DNA from: a virus
Direction: 5' to 3' (one strand)
DNA length: 64,000 nt
IMG/VR virus record: IMGVR_UViG_3300019763_000001
Location: 1-64,000 of that record
The notes below the pieces were generated by a model that saw only the letters and a program-made list of their open reading frames with translations, searched no databases and had not been told where the DNA came from. The position numbers were made by a program, and so were the translations under genes. This document shows, piece by piece, positions 35,750-45,500 of this stretch (the stretch's first letter is position 1; each line of letters opens with the position of its first letter).

Positions 35750-36007
35750 TTATTTGATAATAGAGTATACGTTATTTTCATCCATAAACAAAGTGTTTAT
35801 TCCATTTACTTCAGATGTGATGAAATTAATTCCAAATACAACAGTATCTCCTGGTTTACACAATGCTTCTGGGCCAGCTGCTAACACCACACCAATATTC
35901 TTTGGTGCTTCATCATTACCTGAAAGAATGATACCACCAACAGATTTCTCTTCTGGTTTTTTAAGAACAACTGCTAGTTTTTTATTCAATGGTTTCAAAG
36001 AGTTCAT
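35750..36007 (-). CDS. GroES-like co-chaperonin
   Basis: 85 residues: LKPLNKKLAVVLKKPEEKSVGGIILSG and the mobile-loop region, GVVLAAG, KPGDTVVFG as in GroES (Cpn10). T4 uses gp31 in this role to fold the capsid protein with GroEL; this phage has a more canonical GroES sequence. Overlaps RegA by 4 bases. Confidence 0.88.
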   Translation of the reverse strand: MNSLKPLNKKLAVVLKKPEEKSVGGIILSGNDEAPKNIGVVLAAGPEALCKPGDTVVFGINFITSEVNGINTLFMDENNVYSIIK

Positions 36008-36492
36008 ACAGACTTTACCTCATCGTTATTTTTTGGTGGAATGCCAATTTTTGTGTGAGAAGCTTTCACAAATTGCGTGTTGCTATGCTTAACAATAATA
36101 GCTTTACCCATATCTGATGGTGAGCATTCTTTAACCTTATCAACATCAACAATTGACAACTGACCCCAATTCTGTAGACGTTCTGCTACTGCTGATAACA
36201 GTTTTTGTTGCTTCTCGCTCAATTTGAAATCATTACCGTATCGTAATTCTTCATTTGATGCATAGTGTACTAAGAAATACCGCCCCTGTTTATGTAGACA
36301 GTGAACAACTTGATATAGCTTAAGAACACCATCTTCGCGCTTGGGGAATCCAATTCGAGATAACGTTTCACACAAAATACTAAACCACTTATCACAACCG
36401 CTCTCCGGAGCTTGAATCTCTAAAAGGTGATGATCATAAATTTTCTTATAATCGTTAACTGGAATAAAATTGTTTTCATCATTTGTAATCAT
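36004..36492 (-). CDS. regA: RegA-like translational repressor
   Basis: 162 residues from ATG 36492 after AGGAGATG (T4 RegA: 122; extra N-terminal 30). Core ILCETLSRIGFPKREDGVLKLYQVVHCLHKQGRYFLVHY and LQNWGQLSIVD match RegA. RegA binds mRNA near start codons of replication genes. It is followed, as in T4, by 62-44-45 in gene order. Confidence 0.88.
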   Translation of the reverse strand: MITNDENNFIPVNDYKKIYDHHLLEIQAPESGCDKWFSILCETLSRIGFPKREDGVLKLYQVVHCLHKQGRYFLVHYASNEELRYGNDFKLSEKQQKLLSAVAERLQNWGQLSIVDVDKVKECSPSDMGKAIIVKHSNTQFVKASHTKIGIPPKNNDEVKSV

Positions 36493-36521
36493 ATTACATC
36501 TCCTAAACATCAGGAATATTG

Positions 36522-36932
36522 TTATTTTTGTGCAACAGCTTGTCTTCTCTGTTCACACGCTCTTATAGCATTGTTAATAAATTCTTCATCTAATAAATCA
36601 TATTCTAACAGCTGCTTAACTTGATCTATACTATATTGTAAATACATAGCAAGATCAACAATTTGTTGCTCTTCAACTTTTGCTTTAGGCCATTTTGCGA
36701 ACCTTTTAACTGCTGGTAATGTATAGAAATATAGATCATGAACCATCTTAGGATTATGAATACCTGATTCATTAATCTCACATGCCAGAAAGAATGAATC
36801 TTTATACATAGAGAATGCTTCATTGATCATAAAGACATCAAAGCTTTTTGTCCAGTTTTCGTTTCCTTTCGTTAAGTCTACCTTTCCGTAAGATAAACTA
36901 TTAACGAAATCAAATAACCCTAATTTACTCAT
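36522..36932 (-). CDS. 62: Clamp loader small subunit, gp62-like
   Basis: 136 residues (T4: 187). LFDFVNSLSYGKVDL, FMINEAFSMYKDSF and RFAKWPK fit gp62; position next to gp44 with a 4-base overlap confirms it. Works with gp44 to load gp45. Confidence 0.82.
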   Translation of the reverse strand: MSKLGLFDFVNSLSYGKVDLTKGNENWTKSFDVFMINEAFSMYKDSFFLACEINESGIHNPKMVHDLYFYTLPAVKRFAKWPKAKVEEQQIVDLAMYLQYSIDQVKQLLEYDLLDEEFINNAIRACEQRRQAVAQK

Positions 36933-37912
36933 TTTGTTACAGACTCCAATTCATAGAATAATTCAACGATTGTTCGCCTAATATGCAAAGATTTAGATGG
37001 TGCTTTTGCGAAGGTATCTTGTCGTGTACCTAACGTCATAACAAGCACACCCACTTCCTTTTTATCACCCAAACGTGGAAGCAACGCATGATACAATTTT
37101 TCATGATAATCACTTCTTAGTGATGATGTATTATCTTTGATCCATTGCCCCAATCCATCAAAATCTTTTTTAGCGATAATCTCAACAAGACCATCAATAT
37201 CTGATCCAACATTCATGTTTAGAATGCCCATATCAATTTTACCTGCATTTCGTTTAGAATACGCCTGTAAAACTCGGATTGTTGCACGATTATCAGGAAA
37301 CTTATCTTTCACCAATTCTACAATAGCTTTCTTATCTGCTAACTCAACACCTTCCTGCCTACAAATATTTGCACATCGCATGATCATTTGTTTTTTAAGA
37401 TCGGTATTGATAGCATTATCAGTAGTAACGTATTGGAGAATGCTACCTTCACATCGAGACTGAAGCGGTGCAATGATACCATCTAGGTTATTTGTTGTGA
37501 TGATAAATCGACAAACAGATGATACCTCTTCCATCACACCTTTCAAAGCTTCTTGAGCTGCTGTTGAAAGTTTCTCACCTTCGTCAATAATGATGGCTTT
37601 ATGCTTAGCGTCATCAACCATTGATACTGATGTAGCATATTGCAACACTTCATTTCTTAACACATCAATACCTGTGTTTAGAGAGCCGTTGATAAACAGT
37701 GGATCCGTAATACCAATGTCATTACATAATGCAAAAGCTGTTGTTGTTTTACCAGTTCCAGGAGAGTCAGAATACAGGATCATTGAAGGGAATTCTTTAT
37801 CTTTGATATAAGCGCTCAATTGATCTGTAATTGATTGAGGTAGAATTGCATCTGAGATTGTTTGTGGGCGATACTTTTCTTCCCACAGATTTTGTTTGTT
37901 TGTTATAGCCAT
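36929..37912 (-). CDS. 44: Clamp loader AAA+ subunit, gp44-like
   Basis: 327 residues (start at second ATG, 37912, eight bases after GGAG). Walker A SDSPGTGKTT, Walker B IIIDEGEKL, sensor ITTNN, SRCEG arginine finger. Loads the sliding clamp gp45 with ATP. Confidence 0.93.
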   Translation of the reverse strand: MAITNKQNLWEEKYRPQTISDAILPQSITDQLSAYIKDKEFPSMILYSDSPGTGKTTTAFALCNDIGITDPLFINGSLNTGIDVLRNEVLQYATSVSMVDDAKHKAIIIDEGEKLSTAAQEALKGVMEEVSSVCRFIITTNNLDGIIAPLQSRCEGSILQYVTTDNAINTDLKKQMIMRCANICRQEGVELADKKAIVELVKDKFPDNRATIRVLQAYSKRNAGKIDMGILNMNVGSDIDGLVEIIAKKDFDGLGQWIKDNTSSLRSDYHEKLYHALLPRLGDKKEVGVLVMTLGTRQDTFAKAPSKSLHIRRTIVELFYELESVTK

Positions 37913-37938
37913 GTTCATTTCTCCGGTTATTTTATTTT

Positions 37939-37979
37939 GAGTGTTAAGTCAATAAACGATATTATTAATCTTAACACTC
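37939..37979 (-). promoter_or_regulatory. Hairpin between clamp and clamp loader genes
   Basis: GAGTGTTAAG (37939-37948) pairs perfectly with 37970-37979. The minus strand has no U run after it, so it is probably a processing or attenuation element, not a strong terminator. Confidence 0.5.
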
Positions 37980-38001
37980 GTTGATGTAGCTTAAAAATTT
38001 A

Positions 38002-38710
38002 TTATGATGTACGAATCATAGCAATATAGAAGTATGCACCTGTATCAGCAACGCTTAGCTTCATGATACCTTTAGCTGAAATAGATACCTTAACATCATG
38101 ATCACTCCCTGCAAGTTGTGTAGCAGCTTTGAATAATGTTGTATTAAACTTATACTCATATGTTTCTGAGCACTCAGATAATTCAACGTTGTATTCAGGT
38201 GCCGTATCAATTTTAGGGTTATATGCAATCATAGACTGAGTTGTTCCATCGGATACAATCTTCATGACTTCTAGACCCATCTGACCGGATGCTTTGAAGA
38301 ATCCTTGAAACTGCTCATTAGTTAGTTCGAATTCAACATCATAAGATGGAACATTGATTTCACGCACCTCAGAAACAAATTCTAAGCTATCGAAATATAG
38401 TTTTGTCTTTGTCTTTGTTTCGTCGGATACGATATGCATAAACTTATCACCACCATCAAAAACAAACTTAGCTCCGCGCATTGTCGATAGAGATAAAATA
38501 CCTATAAGCTTCTGCAAATCAAAGATTACAAAATCTTGCGGAAAGTCAATATCCACATTAGCGTACCCGAAGATGCTATTACCTTTTTGAGCCGATGTAC
38601 GTAGCTCTTTTCCTTCTAGAAAGCGAATTCTAGCTATTAACTGTATTGAATGACTTAAGTGTGTTTAAAAGTTTATTCGTGACAGTAATTTCATATACTT
38701 GCGCTGTCAT
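38002..38710 (-). CDS. 45: Sliding clamp, gp45-like, split by UAGA
   Basis: Joined product 235 residues (T4: 228). Frame 1 starts at ATG 38710 (eight bases after GGAG) and encodes MTAQVYEITVTN...LKSFNTVNS, aligning with T4 LKNFATINS, up to UAG 38632-38630. Frame 2 resumes with IRFLEGKELRTSAQKGN and the rest. Without the shift the clamp lacks its first 27 residues, part of domain 1. The clamp is the polymerase processivity factor and, in T4, the activator of late transcription. Confidence 0.9.
38629..38632 (-). other. UAGA +1 recoding site in sliding clamp
   Basis: Codon 27: AAT AGC TAGA ATT CGC. Aligns with the residue after INS in T4 gp45 (Gly there). Confidence 0.88.
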
Positions 38711-38733
38711 ATTCATTTCTCCGTATTGTTTGT

Positions 38734-39207
38734 TTAGTTGTGCGTATCATTACAAGCTTTTTTGGTTATGTCAAACTCTTTAGGCCATACCGCTTTAACG
38801 ACATCTTCCGTTAAACCTTCTGGAACATTACCCATGATTTTATCATAGTATAAGTCGGCATTTTCTTTGCTTGACATATCCATAAGCATGTTAAATCGTG
38901 TAATCTTTCTAACATCATTATGCAAAGATTGATCACTGCATGTCATTAGATAGATGTACTGAACATTCTGACCCGAACTCGATAAAAACTCAAATACAGG
39001 TGGATGTGTTAAGCTTTCAATATATTCTCTGATAGCATTGAAAGTGTATATCTCTTGAGCATGAAAAAGCAAGCAAATATTCCTAAGTTCATCTATATTA
39101 GCATACTGCTTAAGAAATTCGATTCTATTTTCTTCACTTTCAAAGTTTCTAAGCTTTGAGATTATAGTGCCTATAGTACCAGTTTGTCTACCAGCTGTTC
39201 TTAGCAT
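38734..39207 (-). CDS. Hypothetical protein, 157 aa
   Basis: Helical soluble protein (MLRTAGRQTGTIGTIISKL), between RuvC-like and clamp genes. Overlaps the RuvC-like gene by 7 bases. Not recognised. Confidence 0.65.
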   Translation of the reverse strand: MLRTAGRQTGTIGTIISKLRNFESEENRIEFLKQYANIDELRNICLLFHAQEIYTFNAIREYIESLTHPPVFEFLSSSGQNVQYIYLMTCSDQSLHNDVRKITRFNMLMDMSSKENADLYYDKIMGNVPEGLTEDVVKAVWPKEFDITKKACNDTHN

Positions 39208-39774
39208 TTCACTTCTCCATTATCAATTTTATCTTTTAGAATTTTTAACATAGCGAATCCATCAACCATATCCTCAATAGGGTGGGCGTACATATCATCA
39301 TTACCGATATACTCATTTAGATTGCAGTCTGTTGTATCTATAAAGTGATCGACCATTTCATTCTTTTTAGCATTACCTTTACCGCTAAATTCCTTTTTGA
39401 TGTGATTGGGAGCATATACAACAAATCTAATATTCATTATATCCATGTACTGCTTCAATACTGATGCATTTTCACACATTTGAATCAAAACGGAACCTTT
39501 CATAGCATAACCTTCAAGTAACGCTAATTGAACTGCATCTTGCTTTAGAACACTAGCGGCCCAATCTGCTGTCATTCTAAAACGTTCCTCTTGTGTTTTA
39601 TATGTCTTTTCAGCTAACGAAACATCTATGTTATCTGAAAATTTACCACACCATTTCTTTACACTGTACCTTGCATAGAATTTACAGTTTTCCGGTTTAA
39701 GTTCACCATCTTTACTAATTCCACGTTACAATGGCTGGACAGCCCAATGAATAATCAATACCTGCAAGTATCAT
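39201..39774 (-). CDS. RuvC-like endonuclease, split by UAGU
   Basis: Joined product 190 residues. Frame 1: MILAGIDYSLGCPAIVTWN with the RNase H-fold first Asp in GIDYS, stopped by UAG 39717-39715. Frame 2 goes on with KDGELKPENCKFYARYSV and ends with a helical part, acidic residues (PIEDMVDGFAML) and the YVVYAPNHIKK segment typical of RuvC-like proteins. Frame 2 is closed by UAA 12 bases upstream of the UAG, so the shift window is tiny. Likely resolves branched DNA before packaging; specificity unproven. Confidence 0.8.
39714..39717 (-). other. UAGU +1 recoding site in RuvC-like gene
   Basis: Codon 20: TGG AAT TAGT AAA GAT. Second site with U as fourth base; window about 12 bases. Confidence 0.86.
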
Positions 39775-39915
39775 TTAATCACCCTCGCCTTCAATTTTTT
39801 CACCACAAATCGGACAAAATAATTCAGTAGGTGTGTCTTCAACACCATTCAGAATCAATGTTTGATCTGTACCGCAATGATCACACTCAAACTCAATTAT
39901 AACATTATTTGACAT
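39775..39915 (-). CDS. Small zinc-ribbon protein, 46 aa
   Basis: From ATG 39915: CDHCGT and CPICGEK give two CxxC pairs 19 residues apart, a zinc ribbon covering the whole protein. Its stop TAA abuts the RuvC-like ATG. Role unknown. Confidence 0.7.
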   Translation of the reverse strand: MSNNVIIEFECDHCGTDQTLILNGVEDTPTELFCPICGEKIEGEGD

Positions 39916-40177
39916 TAAACAATAACTCCATACGATCAAACCCACCAATATAATACTCTTTGCCGTTTTTATCATATGCAAAAATCTGAGGCACCGTATT
40001 AATAACCTTACCAATCTTTTTGATCAAATCTGCTTTACTTATATCTTGCCCCACTAACATATATCGACAAGCTAGAGATTTTTCGGCAGCTAGATTAACA
40101 GCTTTTGTACAGAATTTACAGCCATTCATACCATAAATCAAAACTTCTTTAACATCTTCTTTTTTTAATTCAAACAT
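39905..40177 (-). CDS. Glutaredoxin
   Basis: 90 residues: thiol pair in MNGCKFCTKAV, cis-Pro region TVPQIF and GGFDRME. Next to nrdB, so the likely electron donor for the phage ribonucleotide reductase, as T4 NrdC. Confidence 0.9.
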   Translation of the reverse strand: MFELKKEDVKEVLIYGMNGCKFCTKAVNLAAEKSLACRYMLVGQDISKADLIKKIGKVINTVPQIFAYDKNGKEYYIGGFDRMELLFNVK

Positions 40178-40188
40178 TCAATAATTCC

Positions 40189-41293
40189 TCAAAAATCAAA
40201 ATCTAAATCTTCATTTTCATCTATATTGTTATCAACCATATTTAGCTGATAATTGTTGTTAGATTGCTCTTGATTCGCATTCTGTTGTGAGTCTATGTCT
40301 AACCAACTCTTAATCCACGTAATTGGATTCGTTTCGACTACTTCAAAATCAAATTGCGTGTTGTTGACTATAGTATACACTGGGCGAGAGCAAAATAATA
40401 CCCAATCATTCAATACGTGTTCAGTTAAGCCAGGAATTGACCGCCCTTCACTAAACAGATACTTATTCCACGATAGTTCTTGCCTAACGATAGAATCCAA
40501 TATTTCTTTACATTCTTTCGCGTTTCGTTTAAATCCTTCTCTAAACTCTGGATCATCTCGTAACAATATCTTGATGATATGCCCATCACCTTTTGCATGT
40601 AATTGCTCATCTGTTGCAATTTTTTGAACATACTGAGCAATGCCAACAGCAATATTTTGTTCAGCAATTCCAAACGTAACCGCAAAACTAGCCATAAACT
40701 CAATAGCTTCTAACGCTATTAACGCAGTTAGAAATTGGACAATAATATCAACAATTTCTTCACGAGAAACGCTTTCTTTATCTAGCGTGTACATTGCACC
40801 AATTTTTTGCGTTTTATCGAATACTTCAGTTACTTTAGATGATCTATCAATGATATTTTGATTGTTCATAATTTCATTGAAAATATCATTTGGATTTACG
40901 ATACACTGTCTAATTATCTCTGAATAAGTTAGTGTATGTAAAACTTCAATCTCAGACTGCTTTACTAACCATGCCCATAATTCACTATTAGTTACAAACG
41001 GTGCAAGTAAAGGAGCAATTGCTTTACATGCTACACTATCCAATTCCCATTGGTATGATAGTGTTTTAACCATCGTATCATAATTAGATCGACTAGCTGT
41101 TGCTAGATCAGTTCGAGATTTTGCTAGATCAATTTCAGTTTCCATCCAGTCAATTTCTTTTTGCTTTTTATAGCATTTGAAAAGTTCTGGATATTTTGTA
41201 TTGATTCTAGTCGTATAGTCCCATTTCTTGACCTAAGAATAATGGATAATCAGCTGTCTTCCATGCAGTGTTATTAGTATTAAATACGGCCAT
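40189..41293 (-). CDS. nrdB: Ribonucleotide reductase beta subunit, split by UAGA
   Basis: Joined product 367 residues, normal for class I NrdB. Frame 1 from ATG 41293 (after GGAGGAAATAA): MAVFNTNNTAWK...FLGQEMGLYD, then UAG 41219-41217. Frame 2: INTKYPELFKCYKKQKEIDWMETEIDL onward, with metal ligand motifs LEAIEFMASF and ATDEQLHAKGDGH. The long beta-subunit N-terminus is conserved, so both frames are needed. Makes the tyrosyl radical for NrdA. Confidence 0.92.
41216..41219 (-). other. UAGA +1 recoding site in NrdB
   Basis: Codon 29: TAC GAC TAGA ATC AAT. Frame 2 has an upstream stop about 25 bases away. Confidence 0.88.
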
Positions 41294-41348
41294 TTATTTC
41301 CTCCATTAAATGTGAGCTTGGTTTTCGTCAAGCTCACACATACATCAA

Positions 41349-43617
41349 TTAAATTTTACAACCACCACCGCTGCAACTGTCGTCGTCTTCCTCTACATCC
41401 GTACCGTCATCGTTAGTGATATCGTTAGTCTTACTGTTTATATAGTAACAGCTTTTTAGGCCATAGTGTATATAAGCTGCAAGCTCTGTTAATAGTTCTT
41501 TTGTTGTTAATCTTCCACGTTTTGTGTAATCAACGTATTCATCAGCTGAGATACCCTGTCCGTGGAACTTCTGCATTATAGCATAACATTGGATCATATC
41601 AATAGTTGGAATATTCCATGCAAGCTCATAGTAAGGAGCAATCTCTGGATCATCAGCCCCAGGTGCGACAAACGTATTGATCACATCACCAGATTTCTTC
41701 TTAACAACAAGAGATCGGATAGGGTAAGGTCCGTTTGTTGTATAGCTTGATTGTGATGATGTCTCTGCCGGTGGAGTCGCTTCAAGTACAGAGTTTCTTA
41801 TGCCTCCATTCTCGATGATTTCTTGTCTTAGAGATTCCCAATCATATTCAAGCGTAAACTGAGCAATATTATCAACATTTCTATTGTATGTATCAATAGG
41901 TAACCACCCTTCTGGATACTTAGTTTTATGCATCCATTCTGCATTACCCTTCTCTTTACCTAAACGCAGTGATGCTTTATGAAGAAAGTATGAGTGCATT
42001 TCAGCATGTCTATGAATCAATTGCTTACCTTCTACACTTGAATACTTAAGCTTATTGCTCGCTAACAGATATGCAATGTTAGTGTAGCCGATACCAACAG
42101 AACGCCTCGCTTTAACTTTTTGTGCTAGAGTTTGCCAGCGATATCCCATTAGATCTATAGTGTTATCAACAATCAATAGCGTGTAATAGGCAACATCTTC
42201 ATACTCATCAGGAGACACACGACCAGCAACAATACACGCTAAGAAGCATAATGCGATTTCCCCTTGTGATTCAGTTCCATCTCGTTTGTATAGATCATAA
42301 TTGTCAATATACTCTTGTGTTGGCAAATTTATCTCCGCGCAAAGGTTCGATAGATAAATTGGATCCTTAAATGGAGTATGTCTATTGGCTTCTATTGGAT
42401 TCCAAAAATATTTTCGCCCTGTTTCATACCGCTGAGTCATATATTCAATAGCTAATGATCTAGCATTGATGAACGTTTTTGGAATACTAGCATCAGCGGC
42501 AACTTGATCATACAGATTATTAAACTGCTGTTCATCACCAGTATAAAGGGAGTCCCATAACTCTCTAGCGTCTTTATATGACACTAACATCCAAACATCA
42601 TTCTTTTTAACCTTCTCGATCAACAAGGGGGGAATACAAACTCCATAGTCCATGAACTGAATACGCTTTTCATCTGGAGTTCTAATATCCTTAAGTTTCA
42701 GCAACGTCTCAATCTCTGGATCTAAGACTGTATAGTACATTGTAGCTGATCCACCGCGAGAATGTTGTTTATTAGCTTTAACTGCCGTAGAGAAATGTCG
42801 ATAGTAAGGAAGCTTCCCTTGATGAACAATTTTGTTGCCTTTTACACCTTCTCCAGCAGAACGTGTAAATAGCGCTCCACCTATACCAGCTTGATCTGTT
42901 GTCATATCATAAGCAGCAGATGTTGCGACATGAATAGAATCTGCTGTATCGCCACCTCTAATAACACAACAAGAAGCATATCTATCAAAAGATGTTCTTA
43001 GTGCATTCATTGAAGGTGTAGGTAGGTTCATCTTCAAGTCACTTAGATATGTGTATGCTTTTTCAACATCTTGCATCCTACGGTCTTTAGGTTGATTTTG
43101 CATAGATGCTAAAGCAATACCCATGAACACGATCTGCGGAGTTTCAAAGAATATGCCAGTCTCTTTGTTGTTAATCGCATATTTTTTAGTGATTTGATTC
43201 AATGTTATGTAGTTGTATGTAAAGTCTTTGTTATGCTGAATAATTTTATCAACAAAATCAAACTCTTCTTTAGAGTAAGGAAGTTCGTTCCAATGGCCTT
43301 TTTCTACCATACTGTTATAGTAATCGAAGAATTTAGGTTTTTTGTAGAAATCACCAAACACTGTTTTATAGATTATGCCGGTTAGAATACGTCCAGCCAT
43401 CTCCATATGCTTCTCATCTTCCATAGCAATGCATTGGTTGATTAAAGCATATTGAATATCAATAGAATGTGCTTCATCTGGAAGTGTTCGTAAAGCGCGT
43501 AGAACTATAGTTCTACCACTCAACGTTATTATTAGCTGCCCATTCACCCAATCGGTTTAGTTTTTCAGGCATAAAGTCTTCTTTTTGCCCATTATTTTTA
43601 ATAACTGTTTTAATCAT
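41349..43617 (-). CDS. nrdA: Ribonucleotide reductase alpha subunit, split by UAGA
   Basis: Joined product 755 residues (E. coli NrdA: 761). Frame 1 from ATG 43617 (AAGGAGTATCG): MIKTVIKNNGQKEDFMPEKLNRLGEWAANNNVEW, an ATP-cone-like start, then UAG 43515-43513. Frame 2: TIVLRALRTLPDEAHSIDIQ, SCCVIRGGD (active-site Cys), ATPPAETSSQ and the C-terminal redox tail CSGGGCKI. Reduces NDPs to dNDPs. A class I enzyme with NrdB and the glutaredoxin next door. Confidence 0.93.
43512..43515 (-). other. UAGA +1 recoding site in NrdA
   Basis: Codon 35: GAG TGG TAGA ACT ATA, inside the conserved N-terminal cone region. Confidence 0.88.
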
Positions 43618-43678
43618 CGATACTCCTTAAATAAATAATCAGAGCTATATTTTAACTATTCATGAGAGGATATTTCAC

Positions 43679-44176
43679 ATGAACAATTTTTCAAGATCTT
43701 TCTTAGCTTTATGCTTCAGTTTTGGAATTATAGTATCCGCTGTGGCTAACGTCAACAGAGATTCCAGATCACAGTATATCGTTGAGCGTTCAATTGATGT
43801 TGCGCATCAATTGTGCAACAACTCAGACAATGATCCAACATTCATTAAGATAGGGTATAATATTACTATACCTATTTCGTTATTGCAATGTATGAATGAA
43901 GATTATGATATAAGATTGGTTACGGATGTGAATGTGGAAGATAACGTATCTGTTGTTAAGCTATTTAACAACAAAAATCAACACTACAAGACGTTTACAG
44001 TAGATCTAACAACAGGTGAAGTTAATCAAATCATCATAGTTGACAATATTGATGGTTATACCGTTTTCACAGTGATTGATAGATATGGGGAGAATTCTGG
44101 AATATTTGGAAAAGCCCTATATCCAATGTTTGTGGAGATAGGGCTATGGTTAGATGGGTTTATCAAAGAGACTTGA
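43679..44176 (+). CDS. Secreted protein, 165 aa
   Basis: Signal peptide (MNNFSRSFLALCFSFGIIVSAVA), then a beta-rich mature part with two Cys. A lone + strand gene between nrdA and gp52; AATAAATA (about 43630) is a possible weak late element and GAGAGGA a ribosome site. Its end overlaps gp52's end by 14 bases. Not recognised. Confidence 0.65.
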   Translation: MNNFSRSFLALCFSFGIIVSAVANVNRDSRSQYIVERSIDVAHQLCNNSDNDPTFIKIGYNITIPISLLQCMNEDYDIRLVTDVNVEDNVSVVKLFNNKNQHYKTFTVDLTTGEVNQIIIVDNIDGYTVFTVIDRYGENSGIFGKALYPMFVEIGLWLDGFIKET

Positions 44177-45500
44177 TACTAGCCAAATCTAAATTGAACA
44201 TTTCTCTAGCGTTTGTGTTAGCGTAGAACTCAATCGCTGCTTGTTTCTTTTTGATTTCTTGCTGCATTTCATCAATTTTCTCTTGTGTCAACGATGAAAT
44301 GCGCATTGCAAATAACATAGCGTGATTACTAGGATCGATACCAATAGAAGTAAGCTCTTTTGATATTTGTTCATTAGACATCTTACTAGGCTCTTCTGCA
44401 TTGTTCCACCAATCAATGAATTCTGATTTCATCTTCAGAACACCAGATTCGATGTTGAACTTCGACAATAGATGCTGTCTACGCTTTTCATTCATTTCAA
44501 GCTTCCATGCTACCCATTCCATAAGTACTTCTTCCGGACTGTCATACTGTTTGATCTTTCCGTTGGTGTCCCAGAGTGTAATATTCTCACTACCTTTTAG
44601 TGAAAGCTTAAGCAATACAACAAGTTTTTCTGGCGTCAGTTTCGCTAATTCTTCCTTCTTGAATTTAACTTCCCACTTCCACTGATTTTCAGTTGAGTAT
44701 GCTTTATAATCTGATATTTTCTTAGCATCCTTTAGTTTGATAAGTACTTGTTCATACTTATCTTCTGTATACATTGGGGGCAGCTCTTTAATAGTAACGG
44801 TCGTTGTATTAGTTTTTTCCAACAAGCCAGTTAATGTTACTTGCGCTCCGTTTCGTTCAATGTATCCACCAAATGTAGAAAATGTTGGCAACATTTGATT
44901 TGGAACTAAGAATCCATTTTCCAAATACTCTTCAATCTTTGTTTTAACTTCTTTCAGCGAATAAGAAAACAAGTTTGTAGAATACCCAGTACCAATACCT
45001 GTTGTACCGTTAAGTAAAATAAGCGGCAATGTAGGAATTAGATATGACCACTCCGTTGACTCACTCTCAACTTCATTAAGTGTACAGATTTCAATATCAT
45101 CTTTAATGAACATCTTATTGAAGTTATCACCAAGCTTACAGTAGATGTAACGAGAGCTTGCCCCAGATGGCTCTAACATATTACCAAATTGACCTTGTGT
45201 ATCTAACAGCTTGACGTTATTGCTGTTAGGGAAATTTGGAAAGCTTGCTCCCATGTTAGTAATTACATCTTCTAACGACACTGCACCATGAGCATAGTGA
45301 GTAACTTCACTTGCACGAGAAGCATGTTGAGCAACACGTTTTAGTTTATCATCTTTATACATGCCATACAAAGCTTTACGTTGAGAGTCTTTCAATCCAT
45401 CTTTAATGCTAGGAATGTTAATTTCATTGTCGTAGTTACTGAATTCTCTAAAAGGTCCGTTAATAAAATCTCTTAGTCGCAATTGTTGTGTTGTTGTCAT
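44163..45500 (-). CDS. 52: Topoisomerase II medium subunit, gp52-like
   Basis: 445 residues (T4: 442). GyrA/ParC-type DNA cleavage domain: SIKDGLKDSQRKALYGMY, HASRASEVTHYAHG, catalytic Tyr in EPSGASSRYIY, NGTTGIGTGYST. Overlaps gp39 by 4 bases. Cuts and rejoins DNA in the phage topoisomerase. Confidence 0.93.
   Translation of the reverse strand: MTTTQQLRLRDFINGPFREFSNYDNEINIPSIKDGLKDSQRKALYGMYKDDKLKRVAQHASRASEVTHYAHGAVSLEDVITNMGASFPNFPNSNNVKLLDTQGQFGNMLEPSGASSRYIYCKLGDNFNKMFIKDDIEICTLNEVESESTEWSYLIPTLPLILLNGTTGIGTGYSTNLFSYSLKEVKTKIEEYLENGFLVPNQMLPTFSTFGGYIERNGAQVTLTGLLEKTNTTTVTIKELPPMYTEDKYEQVLIKLKDAKKISDYKAYSTENQWKWEVKFKKEELAKLTPEKLVVLLKLSLKGSENITLWDTNGKIKQYDSPEEVLMEWVAWKLEMNEKRRQHLLSKFNIESGVLKMKSEFIDWWNNAEEPSKMSNEQISKELTSIGIDPSNHAMLFAMRISSLTQEKIDEMQQEIKKKQAAIEFYANTNAREMFNLDLASIKSL

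Noticed and set aside
37939-37979. Terminator after the clamp gene
   Set aside because: The hairpin is perfect but lacks a U run on the transcribed strand, and gp44/gp62/regA must be expressed downstream.
19940-43617. Introns or inteins in thyA, nrdA, nrdB
   Set aside because: T4 has introns in td and nrdB, but here the coding sequences are continuous apart from the single +1 step.
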